Notes: generated by a model not told the origin, from the letters alone. Numbered from the stretch's first letter, positions 25,751-34,677 are shown. The stretch: DNA of 40,511 bases from Candidatus Methylaffinis lahnbergensis (GCA_002890675.1 PEFW01000025.1:1-40511), one strand, 5' to 3'. A program made the numbers and translations.

Positions 25751-27541
25751 TCAAAACTGCTCGGCCGGCAGCGCCATCATCGTTCCGGCGCCAGCCGAGA
25801 TGCGGGCGAGATGGGCGCTTGTCTCGGGCATGATGCGCTCCATGAAATATTTTCCGGTGAGCAGTTTCGCTTCCATCGCGGCGTCGCCATTGCCGGCCGC
25901 CTTACTGGCGATCGCCGCCTTGGCGATTTGCGCCCACATGTAGCCAAGCGCGACCAGCCCAAGAAGGTGCATATAATCATACGAGCCCGCGCCCGCATTC
26001 TCGGGCTTGGCAATCGCGTTTTGCATGAACCACATTGTCGCCCGTTCGAGATGCGCGAGGCCTTGCTCGAGACCCAAGAGATAGGGCGCAAGTGAAGCAT
26101 CGGCTTCGTTGTCCTTGACGAAGAATTTGACTTCGCCGAGGAACCCCATCATGGCGCGCCCGCCGTCCTTGGGAAGCTTGCGGCCGACGAGGTCGAGCGC
26201 CTGAATCCCGTTGGCGCCTTCGTAGATCATGGTTATGCGGGCATCGCGGACGAATTGCTCCATGCCCCATTCCTCGATATAGCCGTGGCCGCCGAGGACT
26301 TGCTGGGCCTTGACCGTGTTGTCGAAGCCCACATCGGTCAACACGCCTTTCAACACGGGGGTGAGAAGGCCCAAGCTGTCCGCCGCGGCTCGGACTTCGG
26401 TCTTATCTTTCGAGCGGTGCGCGATGTCGCTTTTCAGCGCCGTCCAAATGGCAAGCGCGCGGGCGGCATCGTTGAAAGCGCGGATTGTCATTAAACTGCG
26501 TCGTACGTCCGGGTGGACAATGATCGGATCGGCTGGCTTCTCGGGGTATTTCGGCCCCGACAGCGCGCGCCCCTGCAAGCGCTCCTTGGCATAGGCGGCC
26601 GCATTCTGATAGGCGACCTCCGAGATCGCCAAGCCCTGAATCGCGACGCCGAGACGGGCCTCGTTCATCATCACGAACATGGCGGCTAAGCCCCTGTGCG
26701 GCTCGCCGACGAGCCAGCCCTTGGCGCCGTCATAATTCATCACGCAGGTGGCATTGGCGTGAATGCCCATCTTGTGCTCGATTGCGCCGCAGGTCACCTT
26801 GTTGGCAGGCCCGAGCGAGCCATCCGCCTCGATCAGGATTTTGGGCACCACAAACAGCGAAATGCCCTTGACGCCAGCGGGCGCACCCTCGATCCTGGCA
26901 AGCACGAGATGAATGATGTTTTCCGCAAGATCGTGCTCGCCGGCCGAGATAAAGATTTTTTCGCCAAAAATCGCGTAAGAACCGTCGCCATTCGGGACGG
27001 CCTTGGTTTTGAGGAGGCCGAGATCGGTGCCGCAATGCGATTCGGTGAGATTCATCGTGCCCGACCAGTCGCCGCTGATCAGTTTTGGCACGAACATCGT
27101 TTTCTGCGCGCCCGTGCCATGGGTCAGCAGGACGGCAAGTGCGCCTTGGCTTAAGCCCGGATACATGGCAAAAGCCATGTTCGCGGAACTCGCGAATTCA
27201 TCGACGATCGCGGCGAGCGTAAAGGGGAGCCCTTGGCCGCCATAATCGGGATCGGCAGCGAGGCCGACCCAGCCGCCTTCGACGAAAGCGCGATAGGCTT
27301 CCTTGAACCCTTGCGGCGTTGCAACCGAGCCATCCTTGTTGCGAACGCAGCCCGCGCGGTCGCCCGTCTGGTTCAGAGGCTGGAGCGTTTCTTCGCAGAG
27401 TTTCGCTGCCTCCGAAACGATTGCCTCCACGACATCGGGCGTGGCTTCCGCAAAGCCCGGCAGATTATTGTAACGCTGGATCGGAAAAACATCGCGGAGA
27501 AGGAACAGGACTTCCTCGACGGGCGCCTTGTAACTCGGCAT
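25751..27541 (-). CDS. Acyl-CoA dehydrogenase (about 596 residues, large bacterial type)
   Basis: FAD-dependent acyl-CoA dehydrogenase catalysing the first beta-oxidation step. Start ATG 27541 (MPSYKAPVEEVLFLLRDVFP) follows GGGAG at good spacing. The N-terminal domain contains GLAADPDYGGQGLPFTLAAI; the middle domain MNLTESHCGTDLGLLKTKAV and IFGEKIFISAGEHDLAENII; the C-terminal region QQVLGGHGYIEEWGMEQFVR and ITMIYEGANGIQALDLVGRK with the catalytic Glu. The long C-terminal extension after residue 450 matches the large ACAD type that accompanies fadA/fadB in Rhizobiales. First gene of the operon. Confidence 0.92.
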   Translation of the reverse strand: MPSYKAPVEEVLFLLRDVFPIQRYNNLPGFAEATPDVVEAIVSEAAKLCEETLQPLNQTGDRAGCVRNKDGSVATPQGFKEAYRAFVEGGWVGLAADPDYGGQGLPFTLAAIVDEFASSANMAFAMYPGLSQGALAVLLTHGTGAQKTMFVPKLISGDWSGTMNLTESHCGTDLGLLKTKAVPNGDGSYAIFGEKIFISAGEHDLAENIIHLVLARIEGAPAGVKGISLFVVPKILIEADGSLGPANKVTCGAIEHKMGIHANATCVMNYDGAKGWLVGEPHRGLAAMFVMMNEARLGVAIQGLAISEVAYQNAAAYAKERLQGRALSGPKYPEKPADPIIVHPDVRRSLMTIRAFNDAARALAIWTALKSDIAHRSKDKTEVRAAADSLGLLTPVLKGVLTDVGFDNTVKAQQVLGGHGYIEEWGMEQFVRDARITMIYEGANGIQALDLVGRKLPKDGGRAMMGFLGEVKFFVKDNEADASLAPYLLGLEQGLAHLERATMWFMQNAIAKPENAGAGSYDYMHLLGLVALGYMWAQIAKAAIASKAAGNGDAAMEAKLLTGKYFMERIMPETSAHLARISAGAGTMMALPAEQF

Positions 27542-27783
27542 AAAATGTTCTCCCGGCTCCTGCATTGCCGGCACCCCGCGCTTGCGGCAACATCTCGCTG
27601 GCGGCGGGGCTTCCGGCAAATTTGCTTTGCGCAAACGGCTTTGAACAAATGTGGAGACACTCGCCCGCGTTATCCCGCGTCCCGGCGCCGGGACTCAGCC
27701 AATCTCGCGGGCGCGATCGCCAACTTACAGATAGTCTCTGCTACTTCGCCCGGCAAGATTAGAGGGGTGAACGGCCAGGGCGG

Positions 27784-28440
27784 AATCTTAAATTTGCAAA
27801 TAAGCGAGCAATGCGGCTCTGAAGGTTGGGTTGACGGAAGCCTTCAGGCGGTTGCGCGCTAGGGAGAGTTTTGCTTTATCGCGCTTGAGGATGTTGAGAA
27901 CCGTGGGGCGGACGCCGGCGAGGTTCAAAGGCGGGAATTCCTTCCGCGTTCGGCAACGATCTTCGTCGAAGGGCTATATCCAACTGCCCGTGCAGATGTT
28001 TCTCGCCGGCGGGAAGAGAGCTTATAAATGCCCGTCTCGCCTGACGCCTGGCCGCTTTTCGTGGCAATGCGCTTTGCCGCAATGGCCGCAATGCTGCGCC
28101 GATTTCGGCTGCGGGTTCCGGCTCATTCAGCCCCGATTACGTCTGCTGCACGGCACCTACGCTCCAGCCCACCTCGCCGCGCCCAACGTCTTGCCGCGAT
28201 GCCACGGAAGCGCCAAAGCATCTTCCGGCTTCAATAAGCGGAAAGCCTTGCGGAAGGTCTGCGCTTTCGTAACCCCATGTTTAAAAGGCCAAGAACGGCT
28301 TTAGCCACGTCACATTCGCGGCTCGGACGCGCGATTGCATCAAAATCATGTGCTCCCCACAAGACCAAGGCCAGCGTCGCCAGAAGAATTTCGTCCAACC
28401 AATACGTCACCATCCCCGCCACTCGGTGGTCGGAGATTTC
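27784..28440 (-). pseudogene. Decayed ISAs1-family transposase
   Basis: Four pieces of one transposase line up on the minus strand in order but in different frames. They are VKEISDHRVAGMVTYWLDEI followed by LLATLALVLWGAHDFDAIAR (28440-28310), QTFRKAFRLLKPED (about 28258), ARRAFISSLPAGEKHLHGQL (about 28040-27985), and FDEDRCRTRKEFPPLNLAGV, then RPTVLNILKRDKAKLSLARN and ASVNPTFRAALLAYLQI with a stop near 27790. The DEILLATL start, SLP linker and FDEDR-R-NLA-R-LNIL end are ISAs1 signatures. The remnant spans about 650 bp where an intact copy needs about 1.1 kb. The frameshifts and deletion make it inactive. Confidence 0.7.
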
Positions 28441-28693
28441 CTTGACATATGCGCCACAAACCCTTTCGACATGGGCTTTTCCTTTAGAAACCCACGCAAA
28501 TCTCTCAGCTTTCAGAAATCATTAGCAATTTAGGATTCTGCCTTGCGCGGGACCCAAGCAATAATTGCGTTTCCTGCCCCGATCCCCATATTTGCCTGTC
28601 GCAAATACAGTGAAGCTCACACTTGGCGCAAGCAGCCAAGCTTGGTGGTCCATCACCACTCAGGGGGAGCCGGGGCGCAAATCGAGGGAGGAA

Positions 28694-28825
28694 ATGATGG
28701 CACAGGTGAAGACCGTGGAGTACGGGGAAGTGTTCGGCGTTTACAAAATTGGCTTCAAAAAGATGGACGCCCATATGGCGCGAATGATGAACGAAGGCTG
28801 GACGGTACAATCAACCCAGACGTGA
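28694..28825 (+). CDS. Conserved-looking 43-residue small protein
   Basis: ATG 28694 or 28697 lies just downstream of a strong Shine-Dalgarno (GGGAGG at 28686-28691). The product MMAQVKTVEYGEVFGVYKIG, FKKMDAHMARMMNEGWTVQS, TQT is compact, with a beta-like start, an amphipathic helix (DAHMARMMNEGW) and a final strand; the GWTVQSTQT ending resembles the GWE-V-S end of DUF4177-type small domains. It is cytoplasmic with no membrane segment. No function is assigned. It stands between the ISAs1 remnant and the H4MPT cluster and is not obviously in an operon. Confidence 0.6.
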   Translation: MMAQVKTVEYGEVFGVYKIGFKKMDAHMARMMNEGWTVQSTQT

Positions 28826-29236
28826 GACGCCGGAAAGGAATTTTTCCGGGCACGAAGCGCCCCAGCGTACCTACGTCAAGAACTGATGCGGCTGTCGCCT
28901 TGCAGCTTCCGCAGGTCGTAATCAGGCCAGTCCAGTAGAATTGCGGCGTGCGCGAGCGCCTAAGTTGCCGTGGCGAGGATGAAATCTATTCAGATGCCTC
29001 GGCCGATCGACGCGCGGAGGTTCTGTCAGCGCCCGACGCGGTTTTGCTACTGATGTTGCAACGCGTAAGTGCAAGCACTGCTTTTAAACCGGGATTCATC
29101 AAGCTGGAGCAGACCCCAAGCCTTGGGAAACGAGCCAGACGAAGTCCCACGGACAATCATAACGACGAACAAAATAACCTGATATGATTCAACCTAATGC
29201 TATAATAGCGCAAGTCACCACCCAGGGAACGCGACA
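28826..29236. other. Intergenic region before the H4MPT biosynthesis cluster
   Basis: About 410 bp. A short hairpin (CCGGAAA/TTTCCGG, about 28829-28848) follows the small-protein gene but lacks a T-run. The rest, including the AT-richer segment at 29160-29215, probably contains the promoter of the methanopterin operon; no clear -35/-10 pair or operator was recognised. Confidence 0.35.
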
Positions 29237-30403
29237 ATGACCTTGATGCTCGCGAGCGTGACCAACCCGGCCGAGGCAGAGGCGGTTTGGACCGGCGGCG
29301 CCGACATCATCGATCTGAAGGACCCTGCAAAGGGCGCGCTCGGTGCGCTCGATGCCGACGTCGCGGCCGGCATCGTTCGCTCTGTCGGCAAACGCAAGCC
29401 GGTGAGCGCCGCGGCAGGTAGCTCGCTTGGGGCGCCATGGGCGGTCGTTGACGCCGTCGCCGCGATGGCCGCGACCGGAGTCGATTATGTAAAGGTTGGT
29501 TGCTCGCCCGGCAAGGCCGGAGTCGACTGCGTGCGGGCATTGGGGCCGCACGCAAGCAACACCAAGCTCGTCGGCGTTCTTTTTGCCGATTGCGAGCCCG
29601 ATCTGGATATGTTGGCGCTCATGGCCAATAACGGTTTTACCGGCGCCATGCTCGATACCGCCAAAAAAGGAGCGGGGCGTCTTCTCGATCATATGGATGT
29701 CGCCGCGCTCGATCGCTTTATTGACCGGTGCCGGGAGAACGGACTGGCGTCGGGCCTCGCCGGTTCGCTCGAAGCACCGGACGTGCCGCGTCTTCTTCCG
29801 CTGGAACCAAGTTATCTCGGATTTCGCGGCAGTCTATGCCAAGGGCGATTGCGCGAGAGCGCGATCGACCCATCATCTGTCAGGATGATCAGGGATCTCA
29901 TTCCGCGCGAAGCCGATGGCCAAGGCGGACGCAACGACGCGGGGATCGATTGGCGCCTCCTCTTGGGGCGAGGCTTTGTTCCGGCCAAGAAGCACTTGGT
30001 CGAGACCGATTTGATTTTCGTACACGATCTTGTGCTCCCATGCGCCATCGGCGCCTATGACTTCGAACGCATTCAGAACCAGAACGTCCGTTTCAACATC
30101 GACGTGGACGTGAGCCGCAACGAGCGGCGATTTGACGACATGCGCGGCGTTTTCTCCTACGACGTAATTATCGACGCCATCAAAATCATCCTCGGGCGGG
30201 GCCATGTCGATTTGATCGAGACGCTGGCGAGCGGGATCGCGGACGAACTTTTGCGTTACCCATGTGTTGCGCGGGTTTGCGTGCGGGTTGAAAAACTCGA
30301 TGTTGTGCGTGGCACGGTTGGCATCGAGATCAAACGCGAACGCGCGGGAGGCCAAGCCACCTCTGGTGCGCGAATGCCGGTCCCGCCAAACAATGCCGGG
30401 TAA
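29237..30403 (+). CDS. Fusion: (5-formylfuran-3-yl)methyl phosphate synthase (MfnB-like) with dihydroneopterin aldolase (FolB-like) domain
   Basis: The 388-residue protein has two domains. Residues 1 to about 230 are an MfnB (DUF556) barrel: GGADIIDLKDPAKGALGALD (Lys28, matching the Schiff-base Lys27 of the Methanocaldococcus enzyme), VDYVKVGCS (Lys86) and NNGFTGAMLDTAKKGAGRLL (Asp140). MfnB condenses two glyceraldehyde-3-phosphate molecules into the furan precursor of methanofuran. Residues about 260-370 are a FolB-like domain (PCAIGAYDFERIQNQNVRFN; DLIETLASGIADELL; VRVEKLDVVRGTVGIEIKRE) that keeps the Glu and Lys positions of dihydroneopterin aldolase and could supply the pterin for H4MPT. 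The fusion couples the furan and pterin branches. First gene of a five-gene cluster. Annotation tools may split or misname it. Confidence 0.85.
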   Translation: MTLMLASVTNPAEAEAVWTGGADIIDLKDPAKGALGALDADVAAGIVRSVGKRKPVSAAAGSSLGAPWAVVDAVAAMAATGVDYVKVGCSPGKAGVDCVRALGPHASNTKLVGVLFADCEPDLDMLALMANNGFTGAMLDTAKKGAGRLLDHMDVAALDRFIDRCRENGLASGLAGSLEAPDVPRLLPLEPSYLGFRGSLCQGRLRESAIDPSSVRMIRDLIPREADGQGGRNDAGIDWRLLLGRGFVPAKKHLVETDLIFVHDLVLPCAIGAYDFERIQNQNVRFNIDVDVSRNERRFDDMRGVFSYDVIIDAIKIILGRGHVDLIETLASGIADELLRYPCVARVCVRVEKLDVVRGTVGIEIKRERAGGQATSGARMPVPPNNAG

Positions 30404-31028
30404 CGGGAAATCATTGAGTGTCACTATTGTCAAACTCGGCGGCAGTCTCGCGTATACGCCGCACACCGCGGCCTGGCTCGAAGCGCTGGCCGCCTGGGGC
30501 GGGCCGCTCATTCTCGTTCCGGGCGGAGGCCCGTTCGCCGATTGCGTGCGGACGGCGCAAGGCGCCATGGGGTTTAACGATAGGGCAGCCCACCGCATGG
30601 CGCTCAATGCGATGGGGCAATTCGGCATCGCGCTTGCGGCGTATTCGGATGCGTTTACACTGGCGGCCTCCCGCGATGAATTGGACAGCGCATTGAGCGG
30701 CGGCGAAATTCCCGTCTGGCTGCCTGAGAAGATGGTTCTTGGCGCTTCGGACGTGCCCGCGTGTTGGGAGGTGACCTCGGATTCGCTCGCGGCTTGGCTC
30801 GCCTGGACCTATCGCGCACGCCGGTTGTTGCTCATCAAAGCCAGCGATCTGGCGGCGCCGGGCTCGGTGCGCGATCTTGCCGCGGACAACATCGTCGATC
30901 CGCTTTTTCCACGCTTCGTCGCGCAAAGCGATGCGGAGGTCTGGCTCGCGGGTCCGGCATGGCTTGCTGGAGCCGCGTCCATATTGCAACGCGGCGGAAT
31001 ACCCGGCATCAGAGTCCCGCTTCCTTGA
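30393..31028 (+). CDS. Amino-acid-kinase-fold protein, MfnE-like
   Basis: About 211 residues. The N-terminal glycine-rich strand VTIVKLGGSLAYTPHTAAWL, then GGPLILVPGGGPFADCVRTA and HRMALNAMGQFGIALAAYSD, place it in the aspartokinase/uridylate kinase superfamily; VTSDSLAAWLAWTYRARRLL and LLIKASDLAAPGS form the second half. In archaea MfnE phosphorylates aminomethyl-furanmethyl phosphate in methanofuran synthesis; this bacterial relative sits next to an MfnB-like domain, so the same role is inferred. ATG 30393 overlaps the upstream gene by 11 bp; TTG 30414 after GGGA is the alternative. Confidence 0.75.
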   Translation: MPGNGKSLSVTIVKLGGSLAYTPHTAAWLEALAAWGGPLILVPGGGPFADCVRTAQGAMGFNDRAAHRMALNAMGQFGIALAAYSDAFTLAASRDELDSALSGGEIPVWLPEKMVLGASDVPACWEVTSDSLAAWLAWTYRARRLLLIKASDLAAPGSVRDLAADNIVDPLFPRFVAQSDAEVWLAGPAWLAGAASILQRGGIPGIRVPLP

Positions 31029-31086
31029 GATGGTCCGGGCATTTAAAGCATGATGTGGTTCCGCGCCCAGCATGGAATGACAACAT

Positions 31087-31626
31087 ATGAGCAAAGTCGT
31101 CACGCCGCGCTGGGGTTGGGCGCTCACCGGTTCCGGGCATTTCTTCAATGAATGCGTCGAACTCGCGCGCGAATTGGAGCATGTCGACCTCTTCGTAAGC
31201 AAGGCCGCCGGGGAGGTGTTGCGCCAATATAAGCAAAAGCTTGATCTGCCAAAGACCGCCCGCGTGTACAAGGATACCGCCGCGAGCTCGCCGCAGGTCG
31301 GCTATTTTTATCATGGCGTGTACCACACGCTTGTGGTGGCGCCCGCGACCTCGAATATCGTGGCCAAATTCGTCTCCGGGATTTCGGATAATCTCGCGAG
31401 CAATGTTTTCGCTCAGGCCGGCAAGTGCCGGGTTCCTTCCATCGTGTTTGCGTGCGACACCGCGCCGGAGCTTTTGACCCGCTCGCCCGACGGCATGGTG
31501 AAGGTCTTTCCACGCCGGATCGATCTTGAGAATACCGAGAAACTGAAAAGCTTCGAGGCGACACTGGTGGCGGAAAGTCTAAGCGAGTTGAAAGAGTTTA
31601 TCGCCCGACGCCGAAGTGATTTGTAA
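31087..31626 (+). CDS. Flavoprotein, archaeoflavoprotein/DmrB-like
   Basis: The 179-residue flavoprotein of the HFCD/flavodoxin-like superfamily has WGWALTGSGHFFNECVELAR at the N-terminus (FMN phosphate loop), LVVAPATSNIVAKFVSGISD (conserved APAT-N-AK-SGI-D) and NVFAQAGKCRVPSIVFACDT. This matches the archaeal AfpA/MptA-associated flavoproteins and dihydromethanopterin reductase (acceptor) DmrB, which reduces dihydromethanopterin to H4MPT. The context supports a role in cofactor reduction or electron transfer for H4MPT. The preceding gene ends 58 bp upstream; the DHPS-like gene begins 6 bp downstream. Confidence 0.8.
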   Translation: MSKVVTPRWGWALTGSGHFFNECVELARELEHVDLFVSKAAGEVLRQYKQKLDLPKTARVYKDTAASSPQVGYFYHGVYHTLVVAPATSNIVAKFVSGISDNLASNVFAQAGKCRVPSIVFACDTAPELLTRSPDGMVKVFPRRIDLENTEKLKSFEATLVAESLSELKEFIARRRSDL

Positions 31627-31632
31627 AGTGGA

Positions 31633-33021
31633 ATGAGCGAGCGCCTTCTCCTCCTCACTGGCCATCTTGCCCACCCGCGCCTCGAAAGATTGATGCGGTC
31701 CATGGGCGAAACCTCGTTCAGCTGGCAGGTGTGCGATATCGGAGTGAAGGTGGCGGCCCTCATGACCGAAGCCATTATTATGCGCCGTCTGGCCCGCCCT
31801 ATTTCCGCGGATCGCATTATCTTGCCCGGCCGCTGCCGCGCCGATCTCGCGCGTCTGTCGAACCTCCTCGGCGTGCCGGTGGCGCGCGGGCCGGACGAAC
31901 TGAGCGATTTGCCAGCCTTCCTCGGGCGTGGCGGGCAAGCGAGGGACCTGTCGGGTTTTTCGATTCGCATTTTCGCGGAGATCGTCGATGCTTCCTCCCT
32001 TCCGGTTGCGGCCTTGCTCGCGCGCGCGGCGGCCCTGCGAAAGTCTGGAGCCGACGTGATCGACGTCGGATGTCTTCCCGACACGCCATTTCCTCATCTC
32101 GAGGCGTGCATCCGCGCCTTGAAAGCGGCCGGACATGTGGTCAGCATCGACTCCGCGGACCGGCAAGAGCTTACGCGCGGCGTCAAGGCCGGAGCGGATT
32201 TCCTTCTAAGCCTCGACGAAGCCACTCTTGATATCGCGGCGGGCACGGGCGCCACGCCAATCTTGGTGCCGGCGCCGCACGGCGATCTCGATTCCCTCGT
32301 CCGCGCCGCGAACGACGCCGAGCGGCGCGGGATTTCCTTTGTCGTGGATCCCATCCTTGATCCGATCCATTTCGGATTTGCCGATTCCCTAACCCGCTAC
32401 GTCGAAACCAGAGGCCGTCTTCCGCACGCCGAGATGATGATGGGAACCGGCAATCTCACCGAATTGACCGAGGCGGATTCTTGCGGCGTTACAGCGGTCC
32501 TTATCGGGCTTTGTTCGGAACTCGACATTCGCAACGTCCTCACCGTCCAGGTCAGCCCGCATACGCGGCGCACGGTCGAGGAGCATGACGCGGCGCGGCG
32601 CCTCATGTTCGCGGCATCCACTGAGGGCGCCTTGCCCAAAGGCTATGGCGCCGGGCTTCTCGCGCTTCACGATCTTTCGCCCTATCCTTCGTCGGCGGAA
32701 GAAATCGCTGGGATCGCGGCGGAGGTGCGGGACGCGAATTTTCGAATCGCGACGGCGGAGGATGGAATACATGTTTTCAACCGCGACGGTCATCATATTT
32801 CGCGCGATGCCTTCTCCTTGTTTCCCAAGCTCGGCGTCCGGGCGGATGGCGCGCATGCGTTTTATCTCGGGGCGGAGCTTGCCAAGGCCGAGATCGCTTT
32901 CGCGCTCGGGAAGCGTTACACGCAAGACGAGCCGCTTGATTGGGGGTGCGCGGTGGACACCCCCGAAGAAGACAAGGACCGCTTGCGCGAAGCGGGCCAT
33001 ACTCTGCGCAAGAATGTCTGA
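31633..33021 (+). CDS. Dihydropteroate synthase-like protein of the H4MPT pathway (DUF6513-type)
   Basis: The 462-residue protein has an N-terminal segment (LLLTGHLAHPRLERLMRSMG) and a TIM-barrel with DHPS-like features: RKSGADVIDVGCLPDTPFPH, HVVSIDSADRQELTRGVKAG, and FVVDPILDPIHFGFADSLTR, MMMGTGNLTELTEADSCGVT. Proteins of this family occur only with H4MPT genes in archaea and methylotrophs, where they are thought to act in joining the pterin to the arylamine-ribityl moiety or a related step; the exact reaction is not fixed. The C-terminal region (residues about 350-462) has no recognised motif. It follows the flavoprotein by 6 bp and overlaps the start region of DUF447. Confidence 0.82.
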   Translation: MSERLLLLTGHLAHPRLERLMRSMGETSFSWQVCDIGVKVAALMTEAIIMRRLARPISADRIILPGRCRADLARLSNLLGVPVARGPDELSDLPAFLGRGGQARDLSGFSIRIFAEIVDASSLPVAALLARAAALRKSGADVIDVGCLPDTPFPHLEACIRALKAAGHVVSIDSADRQELTRGVKAGADFLLSLDEATLDIAAGTGATPILVPAPHGDLDSLVRAANDAERRGISFVVDPILDPIHFGFADSLTRYVETRGRLPHAEMMMGTGNLTELTEADSCGVTAVLIGLCSELDIRNVLTVQVSPHTRRTVEEHDAARRLMFAASTEGALPKGYGAGLLALHDLSPYPSSAEEIAGIAAEVRDANFRIATAEDGIHVFNRDGHHISRDAFSLFPKLGVRADGAHAFYLGAELAKAEIAFALGKRYTQDEPLDWGCAVDTPEEDKDRLREAGHTLRKNV

Positions 33022-33097
33022 TACGATGTGTACGCGCATGGCGGAAAGCCGGATAACGACGTTCAGGATATCGCTTGAAAGGGATCGCAAAGTGCCG

Positions 33098-33655
33098 ATG
33101 ATCCGGGAAGCCATTGTTACGACCGTCGATCGATCGGGCAGGGCGCATCTCGCGCCGCTCGGCTTGATCGAGGACGGGCAGGGGTGGGTCATCGCGCCGT
33201 TCCGGCCTTCGACGACTCTCGACAATCTTGTGGAAGGTCCATTCGCCGTCGCCAATTATACCGATGACGCCCGCATTTTCGCAGGGCTCGTCACCGGCCG
33301 CCGCGACTGGCCGCTCGTGCCCGCGGCGAAGGTTCCCGTACCGCGTCTCGCGGGAGCGCTCGCCCATGCCGAACTCGGCATTGCTCGTATGGAAGACGAT
33401 GCCGAGCGCCCCCGGTTCCACTGCGAGATTTTGCATCGAGAACAGCATGCGCCATTCGCGGGGTTCAACCGGGCCAGCAACGCCGTTCTCGAATGCGCCA
33501 TCCTTCTTACGCGGTTGCACATGCTTCCGCGCGACAAAATCGAGCGGGAGATTGCTTATCTCGCGATCGCAATCGAAAAGACCGCGGGTCCACGGGAGCG
33601 CGAAGCGTGGTCCTGGCTCATGCAAAAGCGCGAAGCATTTTACGCGGAAAATTGA
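33098..33655 (+). CDS. DUF447 family protein (flavin-reductase-like split barrel)
   Basis: About 185 residues from ATG 33098 (MIREAIVTTVDRSGRAHLAP), which is where family members usually begin; ATG 33014 overlapping the previous stop is also in frame. Motifs are APFRPSTTLDNLVEGPFAVA, ANYTDDARIFAGLVTGRRDW, AHAELGIARMEDDAERPRFH and HAPFAGFNRASNAVLECAIL. The split-barrel FMN-binding-like fold and its almost exclusive association with methanopterin genes place it in H4MPT synthesis, with no defined activity. Its end overlaps the convergent C1-transfer gene by 16 bp. Confidence 0.78.
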   Translation: MIREAIVTTVDRSGRAHLAPLGLIEDGQGWVIAPFRPSTTLDNLVEGPFAVANYTDDARIFAGLVTGRRDWPLVPAAKVPVPRLAGALAHAELGIARMEDDAERPRFHCEILHREQHAPFAGFNRASNAVLECAILLTRLHMLPRDKIEREIAYLAIAIEKTAGPREREAWSWLMQKREAFYAEN

Positions 33656-34677
33656 GCGGCGGCGAGCAGCGCGACAGCCGACGCCGGGGCGCAGTCACAG
33701 GCCTTGCTCCGCGCTTCCGGGACGGCCTCGATCAGATCGTCGAAAGCAATGAAGGTGCGGCCGATTCGCGCGGCCAGTTCCCGGATCACTCCACGCCCGA
33801 CTCCGGCGCCGACGATCGGGGCGCTTGAGTGGAGGAGACCACGCGACAAGACGAGAGCCAAAGCGTCCATGATATCGCGCAATTGCGCTTCCGCGAAAAA
33901 TCGTGCGAGTGCTTCCCATGCGGCATCGTCCGCCTTGCCGCCGTCGCGGCCGATCATGCGGGCGAGCCGCGCGCGCGAGGCAGCCCCGGTCTTTTCGCGG
34001 CCGTCGGCGGCATCCATCACGTCGGCGCCCTCCGGCAATTGCCCGAGTATGCGGTGGACATCCGCCATGGTGGCGAACCATTCATTCATCAAGGGCGTCC
34101 ATCGGCCGGCAAAAGGCACGAGCTTAGGACCGGCCATCAGGAAACTCCGTGCGATGCCTGAATAGACAAGTTCCCCATGAGCAAGCCGCTCCGCGTCGGT
34201 GTAACCAAGGCTTGCGGGCTGCCCATCCGCGACCGGGATAATGTCCGTCGTCGTCGAGCCCATGTCGAGGAATAGAGCTGTGTGCACGCGCGTGCCGGTT
34301 AGCACCGCGCTCGCGTGCCAATTGGCGGAGGCGATCTCGCTGGCATGGTCCGCGACTTGCCTGTCACCGGCAAAGCCCGAGCGGCCGGCGTAAAAAAGCG
34401 CGCGGCCAGGGCTCAGCAGCCGGACCATGATCGCGGTGAGGCCAATAACACCTTCTGCACGGGTTGCGAAGGCATCGCATAATTCGCCGGTCATTGTGAT
34501 TGCGTTGAAGGGAGCCTGGCCGATCGCGGCCTCGGCGTCGGTAAAAGCGCGATCGAGCTCGCCCAAACCGAGCCAGAGCGGGCAGGGGACCTGCACGGCC
34601 TGGGTAATGATCCCATTTTCCACGCGCGCGGCCTTGAGATGCGCGCCGCCGACGTCCCATCCAATGATATTTTGCAT
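33640..34677 (-). CDS. H4MPT-linked C1 transfer pathway protein (hydantoinase/ASKHA-like)
   Basis: About 345 residues from ATG 34677 (MQNIIGWDVGGAHLKAARVE). The ASKHA ATP-binding pattern is visible: the DVGGAHLK phosphate-1 loop, ALFLDMGSTTTDIIPVADGQ (phosphate-2 loop) and APIVGAGVGRGVIRELA (adenosine loop). TMTGELCDAFATRAEGV, YAGRSGFAG and ASANWHASA are hallmarks of the hydantoinase-related protein found in every H4MPT-using methylotroph and in methanogens. It is probably an ATP-dependent ligase or kinase in cofactor assembly. It is on the strand opposite to the other genes of the cluster and convergent with DUF447. Confidence 0.85.
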   Translation of the reverse strand: MQNIIGWDVGGAHLKAARVENGIITQAVQVPCPLWLGLGELDRAFTDAEAAIGQAPFNAITMTGELCDAFATRAEGVIGLTAIMVRLLSPGRALFYAGRSGFAGDRQVADHASEIASANWHASAVLTGTRVHTALFLDMGSTTTDIIPVADGQPASLGYTDAERLAHGELVYSGIARSFLMAGPKLVPFAGRWTPLMNEWFATMADVHRILGQLPEGADVMDAADGREKTGAASRARLARMIGRDGGKADDAAWEALARFFAEAQLRDIMDALALVLSRGLLHSSAPIVGAGVGRGVIRELAARIGRTFIAFDDLIEAVPEARSKACDCAPASAVALLAAAQFSA

